A stretch of 46,884 nt of DNA from JAGBWK01 sp964462445 (GCA_964462445.1 CAYWXG010000016.1:1-46884), one strand, 5' to 3'; numbered from the stretch's first letter, positions 24,903 through 32,935 are shown. Numbers and translations: made by a program. Notes: generated by a model not told the origin, from the sequence alone.

Positions 24903-25118
24903 AGAAAAAGAACGGTGGACAAATTTGGCTGCTTGCAACCACCAAAAAAAATGCTAAAACCGCATTTTCCAGCCTATTTCCCCTGTTCTTACTGTTTTTA
25001 TTATCACCTGTCGCATCGTAAAGGAATCCCTTCCATAGGAAACTGACGAGGCAAGGTTTATTAATCCGAGGGTTGCTGAAAAGAGTCAAATGGCAGCATC
25101 CTAAAAACTTTAAGAGCA
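24903..25118 (+). promoter_or_regulatory. Structured metK leader, candidate cis-regulatory RNA
   Basis: The leader can fold in two exclusive ways. Long-range: GCTGC (24928-24932) with GCAGC (25093-25097), and GCAACC (24935-24940) with GGTTGC (25071-25076). Local: TGCTG (25074-25078) with CAGCA (25094-25098), plus GGTGG (24914-24918) with CCACC (24939-24943). I could not match it to a known SAM riboswitch class. Its place before S-adenosylmethionine synthetase makes ligand control plausible but unproven. Confidence 0.4.
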
Positions 25119-26432
25119 ATGAATTATCTATTTACATCGGAATCAGTGTCGGAAGGACATCCCGACAAAGTAGCGGACCAGATATCTGACGCAATCCTTG
25201 ACCAATTTTTGGCACACGATCCCAATTCCAAAGTTGCCTGCGAAACCCTTGTTACCACCGGTCAGGTAGTAGTAGCGGGAGAGGTCAAAAGCAAGGCTTA
25301 TATTGACTTGTTGTCGGAAGTGCGCCGAGTTATCAATGAGATAGGCTACGACCGTTCGGAATTGAAATTTGACGGGGAATCGTGTGGCGTGTTGTCGGCA
25401 ATCCATGAACAATCACCCGATATCAACCGAGGAGTAGATGTAGTTGACCCCAAGCAACAGGGAGCCGGCGACCAAGGAATGATGTTTGGCTATGCTACAA
25501 ATGAGACCCCGCTTTATATACCATTGACTCTTGCACTGAGTCACGCATTGTTGAAGGAATTGTCGCGCATCCGTCGCAGTGGAGAATCGTTTACCTATGT
25601 AGACAAAAACGGAGTGGAACGCACATATCTCCGTCCGGATTCAAAGAGCCAAGTGACGGTAGAATATGATGAAAAACATCGTCCGGTCAGAATCCACACA
25701 ATCGTAATATCAACGCAACATGATGATTTCATCTCGGCAGATGAGAATATGAGCCAAGAGGAAGCTGATAGCAAGATGCTTGCGAAAATACGTGAAGATG
25801 TACAAAAAGTGCTAATCCCATCGGTTAAGAAAAGATTGCCTGAGCATTTGACCGCATTGATAGATGAGGACTTCATCTTGCACGTAAACCCAACGGGCAA
25901 ATTCGTGGTGGGTGGACCACATGGAGATACCGGCTTGACCGGTCGCAAAATTATTGTAGACACCTACGGCGGACACGGTGCACACGGTGGCGGTGCCTTC
26001 TCTGGTAAAGACCCGTCGAAGGTAGACCGTTCGGCAGCATATGCAGCACGTCACATCGCAAAAAATCTCGTAGCCGCCGGAGTTGCAGATAGAGCGTTGG
26101 TGCAAGTAGCCTACGCAATCGGAGTGGCACAGCCGGTGTCGCTATACGTAGATACCCAAGGGACATCGAAGGTGGCGATGAGCGATGCCGAGATTTCGTC
26201 ACAAGTGAGCGAAATTTTCGATATGACACCTCACGGTATTGAGACACGCCTGGGCTTGCGCAAGCCGATATATCTTGAAACATCAACCTATGGCCATTTC
26301 GGTCGCACCCCTCGCAAAGTTGTCAAGCATTTCCACTCAGCCTATGAGGAGGATAAGGATATAGAAGTAGAACTCTTCACTTGGGAAAAGCTTGATTATG
26401 TAGAAAAGGTAAAATCAATATTCGGACTTTAA
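25119..26432 (+). CDS. metK: S-adenosylmethionine synthetase
   Basis: A 437-residue protein with all MetK hallmarks. The N terminus reads FTSESVSEGHPDKVADQISDA (ATP and methionine site). GAGDQGMMFGYA is the ATP signature hexapeptide region, and GGPHGDTGLTGRKIIVDTYGG is followed by GGGAFSGKDPSKVDRS (metal and phosphate binding). It makes S-adenosylmethionine from methionine and ATP, the methyl donor of the cell. It is about 50 residues longer than E. coli MetK, which fits Bacteroidetes forms. Monocistronic, with its own promoter, a long structured leader, and a strong terminator 30 bp downstream. Confidence 0.98.
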   Translation: MNYLFTSESVSEGHPDKVADQISDAILDQFLAHDPNSKVACETLVTTGQVVVAGEVKSKAYIDLLSEVRRVINEIGYDRSELKFDGESCGVLSAIHEQSPDINRGVDVVDPKQQGAGDQGMMFGYATNETPLYIPLTLALSHALLKELSRIRRSGESFTYVDKNGVERTYLRPDSKSQVTVEYDEKHRPVRIHTIVISTQHDDFISADENMSQEEADSKMLAKIREDVQKVLIPSVKKRLPEHLTALIDEDFILHVNPTGKFVVGGPHGDTGLTGRKIIVDTYGGHGAHGGGAFSGKDPSKVDRSAAYAARHIAKNLVAAGVADRALVQVAYAIGVAQPVSLYVDTQGTSKVAMSDAEISSQVSEIFDMTPHGIETRLGLRKPIYLETSTYGHFGRTPRKVVKHFHSAYEEDKDIEVELFTWEKLDYVEKVKSIFGL

Positions 26433-26462
26433 GCTACGCTAAATATATGATAGAATAGAAAA

Positions 26463-26495
26463 GGGAGCGTTACCTCACGGTGACGCTCCCTTTTT
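26463..26495 (+). terminator. Terminator of metK
   Basis: GGGAGCGTTACC and GGTGACGCTCCC form a 12-bp stem with one G-T pair around the loop TCAC, followed by TTTTT. Confidence 0.9.
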
Positions 26496-26621
26496 CTGTC
26501 CAAATTTCAATTAAATTATTTATAGCGTAAAAATGGTTATGTTTTCTTATCAATTAATTCGCTTAAGTGTAAAAGATATCAACGAGTCGAATATTATAGT
26601 TTCCATTTCACAATCTCCACA

Positions 26622-26911
26622 GAAAAAGAGGGTGTGAATATTGCAAAGGATGCTTACTGAGGCACCGCCAAGCGCCCTTGTCCAACATCTCGTATACAAT
26701 AGTCACACCCCTATTCAGGCATAAACTACCTCACGAGCGGCCTTGGACTAAAAGAGAGGATGTGGCGGGTTTCCAGAAAGGGCAGCCGGAGAATAAGTAA
26801 GATAATTCAGGAATTTCTCTAAATTCCACAAAGAATGAACTGCATCATCAACGATGAGTGATAGGAAATTATAAAATTTAGATAAACAAAATCACCAATT
26901 TACAATCTCTA
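26622..26911 (-). ncRNA. Minus-strand structured RNA candidate between metK and the phage-like module
   Basis: A TAnnTTTG box on the minus strand (26917-26924) starts a unit of about 290 nt without a credible reading frame. Its 3' end is a long hairpin: 26630-26643 pairs with 26697-26710 (13 pairs, one mismatch), followed on the minus strand by TCTTTTTCT. Inside, AGGATG and ACATCT, and GGC and GCC, can extend the fold. SRP, RNase P and tmRNA hallmarks were looked for and not found. The direction is supported by both the promoter and the U tract. Family unknown. Confidence 0.5.
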
Positions 26912-26916
26912 CAATG

Positions 26917-26924
26917 CAAAGATA
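26917..26924 (-). promoter_or_regulatory. -7 box of the minus-strand RNA candidate
   Basis: The minus strand reads TATCTTTG, a perfect TAnnTTTG match, with predicted start near 26911. Confidence 0.5.
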
Positions 26925-27063
26925 AACAAAGATTTTGAAAAATAAAATTTTTCAGAAAATTTATCTGTTTCACATAAAGTTGCTGTTTGATTGAAAATCA
27001 ATGCCGATATAATGATTTTTTATAAGTGTAATATTTTCGCGCATAATGCGGAAAACGAGGTTG

Positions 27064-27071
27064 TAATTTTG
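27064..27071 (+). promoter_or_regulatory. -7 promoter box of the phage-like module
   Basis: TAATTTTG matches TAnnTTTG; predicted start near 27077. This host-type promoter in front of phage-type genes suggests expression by the normal vegetative sigma factor. Confidence 0.6.
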
Positions 27072-27079
27072 CATTGTAA

Positions 27080-27198
27080 TCGAAAAGCAAACATGTCGCG
27101 ACTTATGGGGTGGAGCGTAAATTCCATCAACGACGAAAGAATGTTGTCGTGAAAATCTTTGCAAAGTAATTTATCGACCAACCCATACTGCTTTTCGA
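27080..27198 (+). ncRNA. Nested-stem leader RNA of the phage-like module
   Basis: Immediately downstream of the promoter, TCGAAAAGCA (27080-27089) pairs perfectly with TGCTTTTCGA (27189-27198). Nested inside, TATGGGGTGG (27104-27113) pairs with CCAACCCATA (27178-27187) at nine of ten positions. Innermost, ACGAC pairs with GTCGT (about 27130-27150). A GTCGCGAC palindrome (27095-27102) sits in the bulge between the first two stems. The element ends 42 nt before the first ATG. It may be a translational regulator or an independent RNA. Confidence 0.5.
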
Positions 27199-27240
27199 AC
27201 AAATTATTTCTAATCAAATTGTTGTGAGAAACCAAAAATA

Positions 27241-27633
27241 ATGAATGAAATGGAGAATAAAACAGAAGAGAAAATTGAAGCAGTAGCAACCGCCAATGGT
27301 TGTGACGAGTTTAAAGAGGAATTTAAAAATGATGAGCAACCAACAAAAGAAGTAGAACCTTTAATTGAAGAAGAGATTACAGAAGAAAAGCCTACCGCTG
27401 CTGAAGAAGAGGTAGCCGAAGAGCAAGAAAAAGATGTCAAAATTGAATACAAAGAGGCAGAAATAGAGCGTCTGCTTGCCGAAGCTGAAGCACGCGGCTA
27501 TGAGCGAGGCAGGAATGAAAGGATTGAAACATGGCTTAATGAGGGGCGCAGCAAAATGGCGACAGCTGCGAGCAAAGAGCCTGAGAGTGAAATTATGATT
27601 TTAAACAATATGAGAAAAAGCGTTTGGGAATAA
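27241..27633 (+). CDS. Acidic, Glu-rich phage scaffold-like protein
   Basis: A 130-residue protein, very rich in Glu and Lys, and helical, with a charged coiled-coil-like centre (EAEIERLLAEAEARGYERGRNERIETWLNEGR). No enzymatic motif. Its size, acidity and place directly before a capsid-like gene resemble phage scaffolding or head-maturation proteins. I do not recognise a named family. It starts about 164 nt downstream of the promoter and is followed after 17 bp by the capsid-like gene. Confidence 0.5.
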   Translation: MNEMENKTEEKIEAVATANGCDEFKEEFKNDEQPTKEVEPLIEEEITEEKPTAAEEEVAEEQEKDVKIEYKEAEIERLLAEAEARGYERGRNERIETWLNEGRSKMATAASKEPESEIMILNNMRKSVWE

Positions 27634-27650
27634 TTAAAAATTAGAAAACT

Positions 27651-29045
27651 ATGAAACAAGAAATGGATAAAATTAAGAATGTATTTAAAAGTGATGTAGT
27701 AAAGGTCGTGGCAGTATTTGTGGCAATGTGGCTAATAGTAGACTTGTTGAGTGGCTGCACGGGAGGTGGCGAATATGCATTGGCAATGGGAGTGATGGTA
27801 GGCGCAGCCGGAGGAAAGCATATCGTAGGTGAGCCACTGACACTTGAATTGAGCCGCGAAGCATCGCCGGATTTGCTTCTGACTGAAATCGATGAGCGAA
27901 TAGTGAAGATTCGCCCAATGGCAACGCCAATCGACCAAATATCGCGCCACGCGGGAGCTCGCAATAGCGGGGCGATGACGGTAGAATACTATTCGGTCGA
28001 CACAAAAGAAGTAAGCACTACCCTAATCAGTGATTCATCGGAAATCTCGACATGGGGAAAGATTGGAGGAGCATTATTGAAAACTGCCAATGACGGAATT
28101 TTCGAAGCGACAGAAACAATCATGGTACCGGGGGTTGAAGCGACAACGATTGATGGTAACAAGGAAACGCTCGTGCTATATGTGGTGGCTAAAGATACAA
28201 ACGGTATTCAAGTTATCGCGGTAAACAATAACACGAGTCGCGGGTCGAGTGTTCCGGAAATGCCTACAGGGACAGTGTTGGTGAGAATGGGTCGAGCAGC
28301 AGCAGAGCTTGATGTTCAGACGCCACAATTTGAAGCCTTACCAATGAAGAAGAGCAATAATTGCCAGATTTTTAAAGCTCAAGTGGAGCAGTCGACCTAT
28401 CATAAGATAGCAAATAAAGAGGTGGGATGGAGTTTCTCCGACCAAGAGGAGGCAGCTATCAGCGATATGCGTCGCGGCATGGAGAAAAACTTCTTGTTTG
28501 GCTCGTGTGGGAAGTTGACAGACCCGGTAAAGAACACAGAGATAATGCTGACCGGCGGAATTTGGCATCAAGCGGGAAAGGAGTGCCAATATGAAAAAGG
28601 GAAGCTCGACATGAATCGTTTGATTGAGATATCGCGAGCAGCATTTACCGGGAATGGGGGCTCGTCGAAGAAACTTTTGATTGGAGGGACAATGCTAATA
28701 GAAGAGCTCAACAAGCTGGAGCATGTGAAAATTATCGGAGCTAATGAGACAACGACCCATTGGGGGTTGGATTTCACAGAGATTGTGACAAAGTTCGGAC
28801 GTCTCTACGTTATGGCATCGGAAATTTTCGACCAGTGCGGACATTCCCACGACGGAATGATAATCGACCCGGAATATCTTACCAAATATTGCCATGTTCC
28901 GTTCCGCACCGAGCGATTGGACTTGCGTACGAGCGGACAACGCAACACCGAGGCGATAGTAATCACGGAGGCATCATGTCTGGTACTTCGTTATCCGCAA
29001 GCCCACATGCGAGTAATCGGAGTTGACTCGGAAGCAACCGCATGA
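27651..29045 (+). CDS. Phage major-capsid-like protein (SU10/DUF5309-type, tentative)
   Basis: A 464-residue protein. The first 60 residues are unusual for a capsid: a hydrophobic helix VVKVVAVFVAMWLIVDLLSGC (about 15-36) and a Gly/Ala-rich stretch. From about residue 80 the pattern IVKIRPMATPIDQISRHAGAR and EYYSVDT resembles SU10-type capsid proteins. The C-terminal half (KLLIGGTMLIEEL ... DPEYLTKYCHVPFRT ... VITEASCLVLRYPQAHMRVIGV) fits an HK97-fold capsid ending. The family is from memory and needs structure prediction. Neighbouring scaffold-like and portal genes support the call. The membrane-like N terminus could be a delta-domain equivalent or a sign of repurposing. Confidence 0.5.
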   Translation: MKQEMDKIKNVFKSDVVKVVAVFVAMWLIVDLLSGCTGGGEYALAMGVMVGAAGGKHIVGEPLTLELSREASPDLLLTEIDERIVKIRPMATPIDQISRHAGARNSGAMTVEYYSVDTKEVSTTLISDSSEISTWGKIGGALLKTANDGIFEATETIMVPGVEATTIDGNKETLVLYVVAKDTNGIQVIAVNNNTSRGSSVPEMPTGTVLVRMGRAAAELDVQTPQFEALPMKKSNNCQIFKAQVEQSTYHKIANKEVGWSFSDQEEAAISDMRRGMEKNFLFGSCGKLTDPVKNTEIMLTGGIWHQAGKECQYEKGKLDMNRLIEISRAAFTGNGGSSKKLLIGGTMLIEELNKLEHVKIIGANETTTHWGLDFTEIVTKFGRLYVMASEIFDQCGHSHDGMIIDPEYLTKYCHVPFRTERLDLRTSGQRNTEAIVITEASCLVLRYPQAHMRVIGVDSEATA

Positions 29046-29121
29046 TAATACGATGAATGAAAGCCTTAGGAACATCAACAAGACAAAGTCCTAAGGCTTT
29101 TTTAAGTAGGAAGTGAAGACT

Positions 29122-29655
29122 ATGATGATAAAATTAAGTAAAGAAGAGATGTTGAAAGAGTGGAAGCTACGAAAGGGAATGATTCCATTTTCTACGTCAA
29201 CAATGCAACTAACGCGAGCCGACAGTGGCAGTATTGATGAGATGCTACAATGCGAAATCGATGATTGGTATGCCGAATTGCTATCACGAGAAGCCCCTGA
29301 ATTATTGCCGCAGAGGGATTTTTCGAAGGATGTCAATCTTATAAACAATGAGGATTTAAGTGTAGATATCGAGTTGCCCGATGATGCAGTCAGAGTGGTT
29401 TCGATAAGAATGAGTGGTTGGAAACGCCCGGCACGCATCATTGAAAATAGCGACAGTGCATTGGCTCGAATGCAGACAAGCCGGTATGTGTCGGGGAAAA
29501 CGAACGACCCGATAGCATTGAGACGAGGCCGCCGACTGACATTGTACAGTAAAAGTGATGCCGGGGAGTTGATAGAATTAATATGTGTAGCACCACCGTC
29601 GGATGGTAGTTATGAAATGGCTCGACGATTATTGAAGAGTATTAATCAACTATAA
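29122..29655 (+). CDS. Possible head-tail adaptor of the phage-like module
   Basis: About 177 residues from the ATG at 29122 (a GTG at 29113 is in frame). A helical N-terminal half (SIDEMLQCEIDDWYAELLSREAPELLP) is followed by a beta-rich half with ELPDDAVRVVSIRMSGWKRPARI and a C-terminal helix. The 'lP.D.vRv.si...gw..p' element is seen in phage adaptor and tail-tube-A-like proteins, and its place between capsid and portal genes fits. No named family is recognised. It lies 76 bp after the capsid-like gene; a short repeat of CCTAAGGCTTT-like sequence in that gap (near 29065 and 29090) could form a weak hairpin. Confidence 0.4.
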   Translation: MMIKLSKEEMLKEWKLRKGMIPFSTSTMQLTRADSGSIDEMLQCEIDDWYAELLSREAPELLPQRDFSKDVNLINNEDLSVDIELPDDAVRVVSIRMSGWKRPARIIENSDSALARMQTSRYVSGKTNDPIALRRGRRLTLYSKSDAGELIELICVAPPSDGSYEMARRLLKSINQL

Positions 29656-29681
29656 AAAAGAGCAAGGGATAGATATATAAT

Positions 29682-31121
29682 ATGAAATTGAAGAAAGATG
29701 AAATAAGCATCAGCATTGTAGATGCAGCGCGTAGAGCATGGGAACGAGGTGCGGAATTACGAGCTCGGCGAGAACGTTACAAACGATTTACCTATGGCGA
29801 CCAATGGAGCGACATTGTTGTAGAGCCCGACGGGACAAAGATGACCGCTCGACAACAAGCATTGAAGCATGGGAAAGATCCGATGACCAATAATCTGATA
29901 CGAAGGATGGTGAAGTGTGTGATTGGACGCTTCCGAGTGTGGTTGGAGGATAAGCAGGCGGAATATGCAACATCGGAATCATGGATGAATGACATATATC
30001 GCGCCAATAGTCTCGACGAGATTGATTGCCGAGCATTGGAAGAGTTTTTGATTTCGGGAGTCGCCGTGCAACGCGTAGCCGATGATGGGGGAATCTGTCG
30101 AGAAGGGATACGAGTGGACAATGTCAGTCCGGTAAAGTTTTTTGTTAACAGTTTCACCGATCCCAGAGGCGATGATATCGAGATGATAGGAATGTTGCAC
30201 GATATGAGCCACAGCGAGGTTGTCATGCGTTTTGCCTACGGAAGCAGAGCAAAAGCGAAAGCATTGCGTGAACTATTCGGGCAACTAGAGGAGCGCGGTA
30301 GCAACAGCATAATCGGGCGTTCGGTTCACGATGTGGAAAATTTCAATTATAGCAGAGAACGAGGTCGTTGCCGGCTAATTGAAGTGTGGACTCTTGAAAG
30401 CCGCTCGATGATAAAGTGGCACGACAAAGCAAGCGGGACATGTGGCATAGAAAGCCCGGAAAGAGTAGCATGGATTGACGATGAGAACAAAATGCGCATG
30501 GACAACGGAGTGGCATTGATAGAAAACGTGTTGACACATAGCACAGAATGGTATTGCCGATGGTTAACCCCCGATGGGAGTGTGGTTAGCGAATATGCAT
30601 CCCCTTATCGTCATGGCAGCCACCCATTTGTGGTAAAGATGTACCCGCTGACCGATGGTGAAGTTCATTCATTGGTAGAAGATGTCATAGACCAACAAAT
30701 CTATATCAATCGTCTTATCACACTGATGGATAGAGTGATGAGCACTTCGGCGAAAGGTGTTTTACTATTTCCCAAAAGTCAGCGTTCATCGGGGATGGAT
30801 TGGGAGAAATTGTCGTCACTGTGGGCATCTCCCGATGGGGTAATCCCCTATGAAGCTATCGACGGCGCCCCCGAACCTCGACAATTGATAACAAATGCGA
30901 GTGATTTCGGAGCGCGAGAGTTGTTGAGTTTGGAGTTGAAAATGCTTGAAGATGTTTCCGGTGTCAGCAATGCATTGCTTGGCAAAAGTAGTGGCGGAGG
31001 GAATGTCGGATATGAGCGATATGAAAGTGAAGTACGTAATGCCACAGTAGCAATAAATGATTTGTTGTTGACATTTGTACATTTCAGAGAGAGTCGCGAC
31101 AAGAAATTACGTGGTATTTAA
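29682..31121 (+). CDS. Phage portal protein (P22-like family)
   Basis: A 479-residue protein with portal hallmarks. The N-terminal helix region contains RRERYKRFTYGDQW and PMTNNLIRRMVKCVIGRFR. The core reads SPYRHGSHPFVVKMYPLTDGEVHSLVEDVIDQQIYINRLITLMDRVM, and near the end GVSNALLGKSSGGGNVGYERYES precedes a last helix. A portal is a twelve-fold ring at one capsid vertex through which DNA is pumped by the terminase. It ends soon after the long helix, so it is shorter than P22 gp1 but within range for small portals. No terminase gene is present in the window, and the order capsid then portal is the reverse of most tailed phages. Confidence 0.75.
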   Translation: MKLKKDEISISIVDAARRAWERGAELRARRERYKRFTYGDQWSDIVVEPDGTKMTARQQALKHGKDPMTNNLIRRMVKCVIGRFRVWLEDKQAEYATSESWMNDIYRANSLDEIDCRALEEFLISGVAVQRVADDGGICREGIRVDNVSPVKFFVNSFTDPRGDDIEMIGMLHDMSHSEVVMRFAYGSRAKAKALRELFGQLEERGSNSIIGRSVHDVENFNYSRERGRCRLIEVWTLESRSMIKWHDKASGTCGIESPERVAWIDDENKMRMDNGVALIENVLTHSTEWYCRWLTPDGSVVSEYASPYRHGSHPFVVKMYPLTDGEVHSLVEDVIDQQIYINRLITLMDRVMSTSAKGVLLFPKSQRSSGMDWEKLSSLWASPDGVIPYEAIDGAPEPRQLITNASDFGARELLSLELKMLEDVSGVSNALLGKSSGGGNVGYERYESEVRNATVAINDLLLTFVHFRESRDKKLRGI

Positions 31122-31207
31122 TGGGTATTTTACCATTTTAACAATCCAGCGCCAAATTATTGCCCACGCGAGTGGTAATTTTGCCAATAAAATAAAAGGG
31201 ATAGAAA

Positions 31208-31627
31208 ATGGGAGAATACACAGAACAACGAAACAGGGATTTCATGAGAGCCTTCCGCGACGAAATGAAGGCAATGTACAATCGAGGCGAGTCGGTCAAC
31301 GTAGAGAAGGTGATTGAGCGAGTGGCAAAAAAGGAAGCTCCGGGATATTATGTCAGCTACCGATATGCGCGACGTGCGGTAGGCGATTTGATTGAACGAG
31401 GTGTAATCAGAAAATATAAGGGGGGATTACGTCGACACTCGCGTCGAGACATGATGATTGAGATAGGCCGGAAATGTCAGTTGCGCATGGAGCAAAAGGG
31501 AATAAATCTGGGGAGAGCGCTTGTCGATGTACTCGTGGAGGAAAAAGCATCATCGTTCTTCATGACAAAATCCTATGCTCGTCAATTATATTATAAGATT
31601 GAGAAAGAAAAAAAGCGAAGTATATAA
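31208..31627 (+). CDS. Hypothetical basic helical protein with an internal duplication, phage-like module
   Basis: A 139-residue basic protein of unknown family. Two segments resemble each other: VIERVAKKEAPGYYVSYRYARRAV (about 38-61) and LVDVLVEEKASSFFMTKSYARQLY (about 105-128), both with the pattern 'V..(V/A)..K(E)A...(Y/F)(V/M)(S/T)..YAR'. Each looks like a helix-turn-helix-sized unit, so nucleic-acid binding is possible. It follows the portal gene after 86 bp and precedes the last module gene by 12 bp. Confidence 0.6.
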   Translation: MGEYTEQRNRDFMRAFRDEMKAMYNRGESVNVEKVIERVAKKEAPGYYVSYRYARRAVGDLIERGVIRKYKGGLRRHSRRDMMIEIGRKCQLRMEQKGINLGRALVDVLVEEKASSFFMTKSYARQLYYKIEKEKKRSI

Positions 31628-31639
31628 CGAAAAAAGGAT

Positions 31640-32086
31640 ATGAGGATTGAGATATTAAAAAGGGGAGTAATGGAGGAAATCTATGCATTATCGGCATTGC
31701 AAGGATATGTAGAATTGCCTGAAAGGGAACGGTCATTGCTTCAAGAAGACCAAGAGGAAGGATTATCGGTGCTTGTAAACGATGCATTTGCCGATGTGGC
31801 GATGGAATTGATGCCGCGCGTAGCTGATATAGGAGTGCCGGATGAAGATAATGAGGGAAATATGTGGATAGAATTTAAAGAATATAATTCAGACCAAAAA
31901 ATTATGGTTCCAATAATGAGTCAAATACTCACGAAGGGGATTGCCTACAAAGTGTTGGGAGCAATTTATGAAGGAGTAGAAGTAGGGGGAAATTATTTTT
32001 CACAAGCAAAACGTGCAGTATCGGGGGCAATAGAATTGATAGACCAGAGTCATATTTCCGATTGCCGATTGCGTGGATGGCGATAG
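31640..32086 (+). CDS. Hypothetical protein, last gene of the phage-like module
   Basis: A 148-residue mostly helical, mildly acidic protein that I do not recognise. It starts 12 bp after the previous gene and ends 2 bp before the end of the convergent recO gene, with no terminator visible between them. Such tight packing suggests long residence at this site. Gene position would fit a minor head or completion protein, but the sequence gives no direct support. Confidence 0.6.
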   Translation: MRIEILKRGVMEEIYALSALQGYVELPERERSLLQEDQEEGLSVLVNDAFADVAMELMPRVADIGVPDEDNEGNMWIEFKEYNSDQKIMVPIMSQILTKGIAYKVLGAIYEGVEVGGNYFSQAKRAVSGAIELIDQSHISDCRLRGWR

Positions 32087-32088
32087 TG

Positions 32089-32808
32089 TTAATCAAAAAT
32101 AGCCCTAACGATAGGAAGAGATTGCAGATTCTTAAGCGACCCGAAATGAGTAGAATAGTATCGAATTAGGGAGTCGATAATATTATTCCGATCGGCGCGC
32201 GATAGGTGGAAAAGGTGCATATTTCTCAAATTCATGCGAGAAAGAGAGAACATCACTGCCGCTTGCTGCGCGTCGAGCCATTGAGAGTGGAGCGGAGGAG
32301 CTTGTCGGAAACGTCCTTCAGCGAAGTCAAAGCAAGCGCCTGTGGTATAAGAGGAAGTGTCGGGTGCTATCCCCATAAATTGCTGTAGAGAGAAGAGGAA
32401 GGCAATAGGTGCGTTGGCAATAGAATGGGAGGAGTTGGTAATATGAGAAATAAAATTATCGACATAATCATAGAGCGCAGTATCGGGCTGACTTTCGCGC
32501 AATACATTAGTGAGGAAGTCGCAAATAAACAGAATAATTGACGTAGAGATTGGGTCGTTGAGCAACATTACCCGTGAAGGCATAACGTCGCGAGCAGATT
32601 GAAGCGAACGATTTTCGCGAATGTCGATAATACAAGAAAAAGAAGCTCCGGGCATCATTAAAGCTCTTCTGCGACGCGCAGCAGGTGAATTTCCATCATT
32701 TACAATAAAGGAAATACGACCGACCTCTCGCGACAAACAATATACAATGGCACGAGAATCATTATACTTCAGGGAGCGAAGAGTTATGCAATCGGATTTT
32801 ATGAGCAA
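32089..32808 (-). CDS. recO: DNA repair protein RecO
   Basis: A 239-residue RecO homologue, which loads RecA on SSB-coated single-stranded DNA in the RecFOR pathway. The N-terminal OB fold shows the expected start 'MLIKSDCITLRSLKYNDSRAIVYCLSREVGRISFIV', followed by the helical C-terminal domain. The start codon is TTG, chosen because the family begins exactly here and no ATG is available. The classical C-terminal zinc cysteines are not visible, as in many Bacteroidetes forms. It is transcribed against the phage-like module. A minus-strand TAnnTTTG box (TATTTTTG, 32901-32908) would give a leader of about 87 nt. Confidence 0.85.
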   Translation of the reverse strand: MLIKSDCITLRSLKYNDSRAIVYCLSREVGRISFIVNDGNSPAARRRRALMMPGASFSCIIDIRENRSLQSARDVMPSRVMLLNDPISTSIILFICDFLTNVLRESQPDTALYDYVDNFISHITNSSHSIANAPIAFLFSLQQFMGIAPDTSSYTTGACFDFAEGRFRQAPPLHSQWLDAQQAAVMFSLSRMNLRNMHLFHLSRADRNNIIDSLIRYYSTHFGSLKNLQSLPIVRAIFD

Positions 32809-32900
32809 AATAAAAAAAATTAAATGACACTAAAAAAAAGAAGTGAAAAACGCCCTCTAACACCATTAAAGCGAAGAAATAGAGCAAATAAAAACCGATA

Positions 32901-32908
32901 CAAAAATA
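32901..32908 (-). promoter_or_regulatory. -7 promoter box of recO
   Basis: The minus strand reads TATTTTTG, a perfect TAnnTTTG match. Its upstream DNA overlaps the divergent tRNA-Glu/rpsT promoter at 32936-32967, so the two promoters are back to back. Confidence 0.45.
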
Positions 32909-32935
32909 GATAAAATAATTTTTTGGGCAAAAAAA

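Noticed and set aside
24903..25118. Known SAM-I, SAM-II or SAM-III riboswitch before metK
   Set aside because: None of the conserved core strings I know for these classes could be found, so it is kept only as an unclassified leader.
25595..26286. Antisense frames of about 100-120 residues within metK
   Set aside because: Codon-pattern mirror images of a highly conserved gene; no independent support.
26622..26911. SRP RNA, RNase P RNA or tmRNA
   Set aside because: The hallmark strings of these RNAs (for example the SRP GGAAGGAAGCAG-type loop and the RNase P GAAAGTCC region) are absent on both strands.
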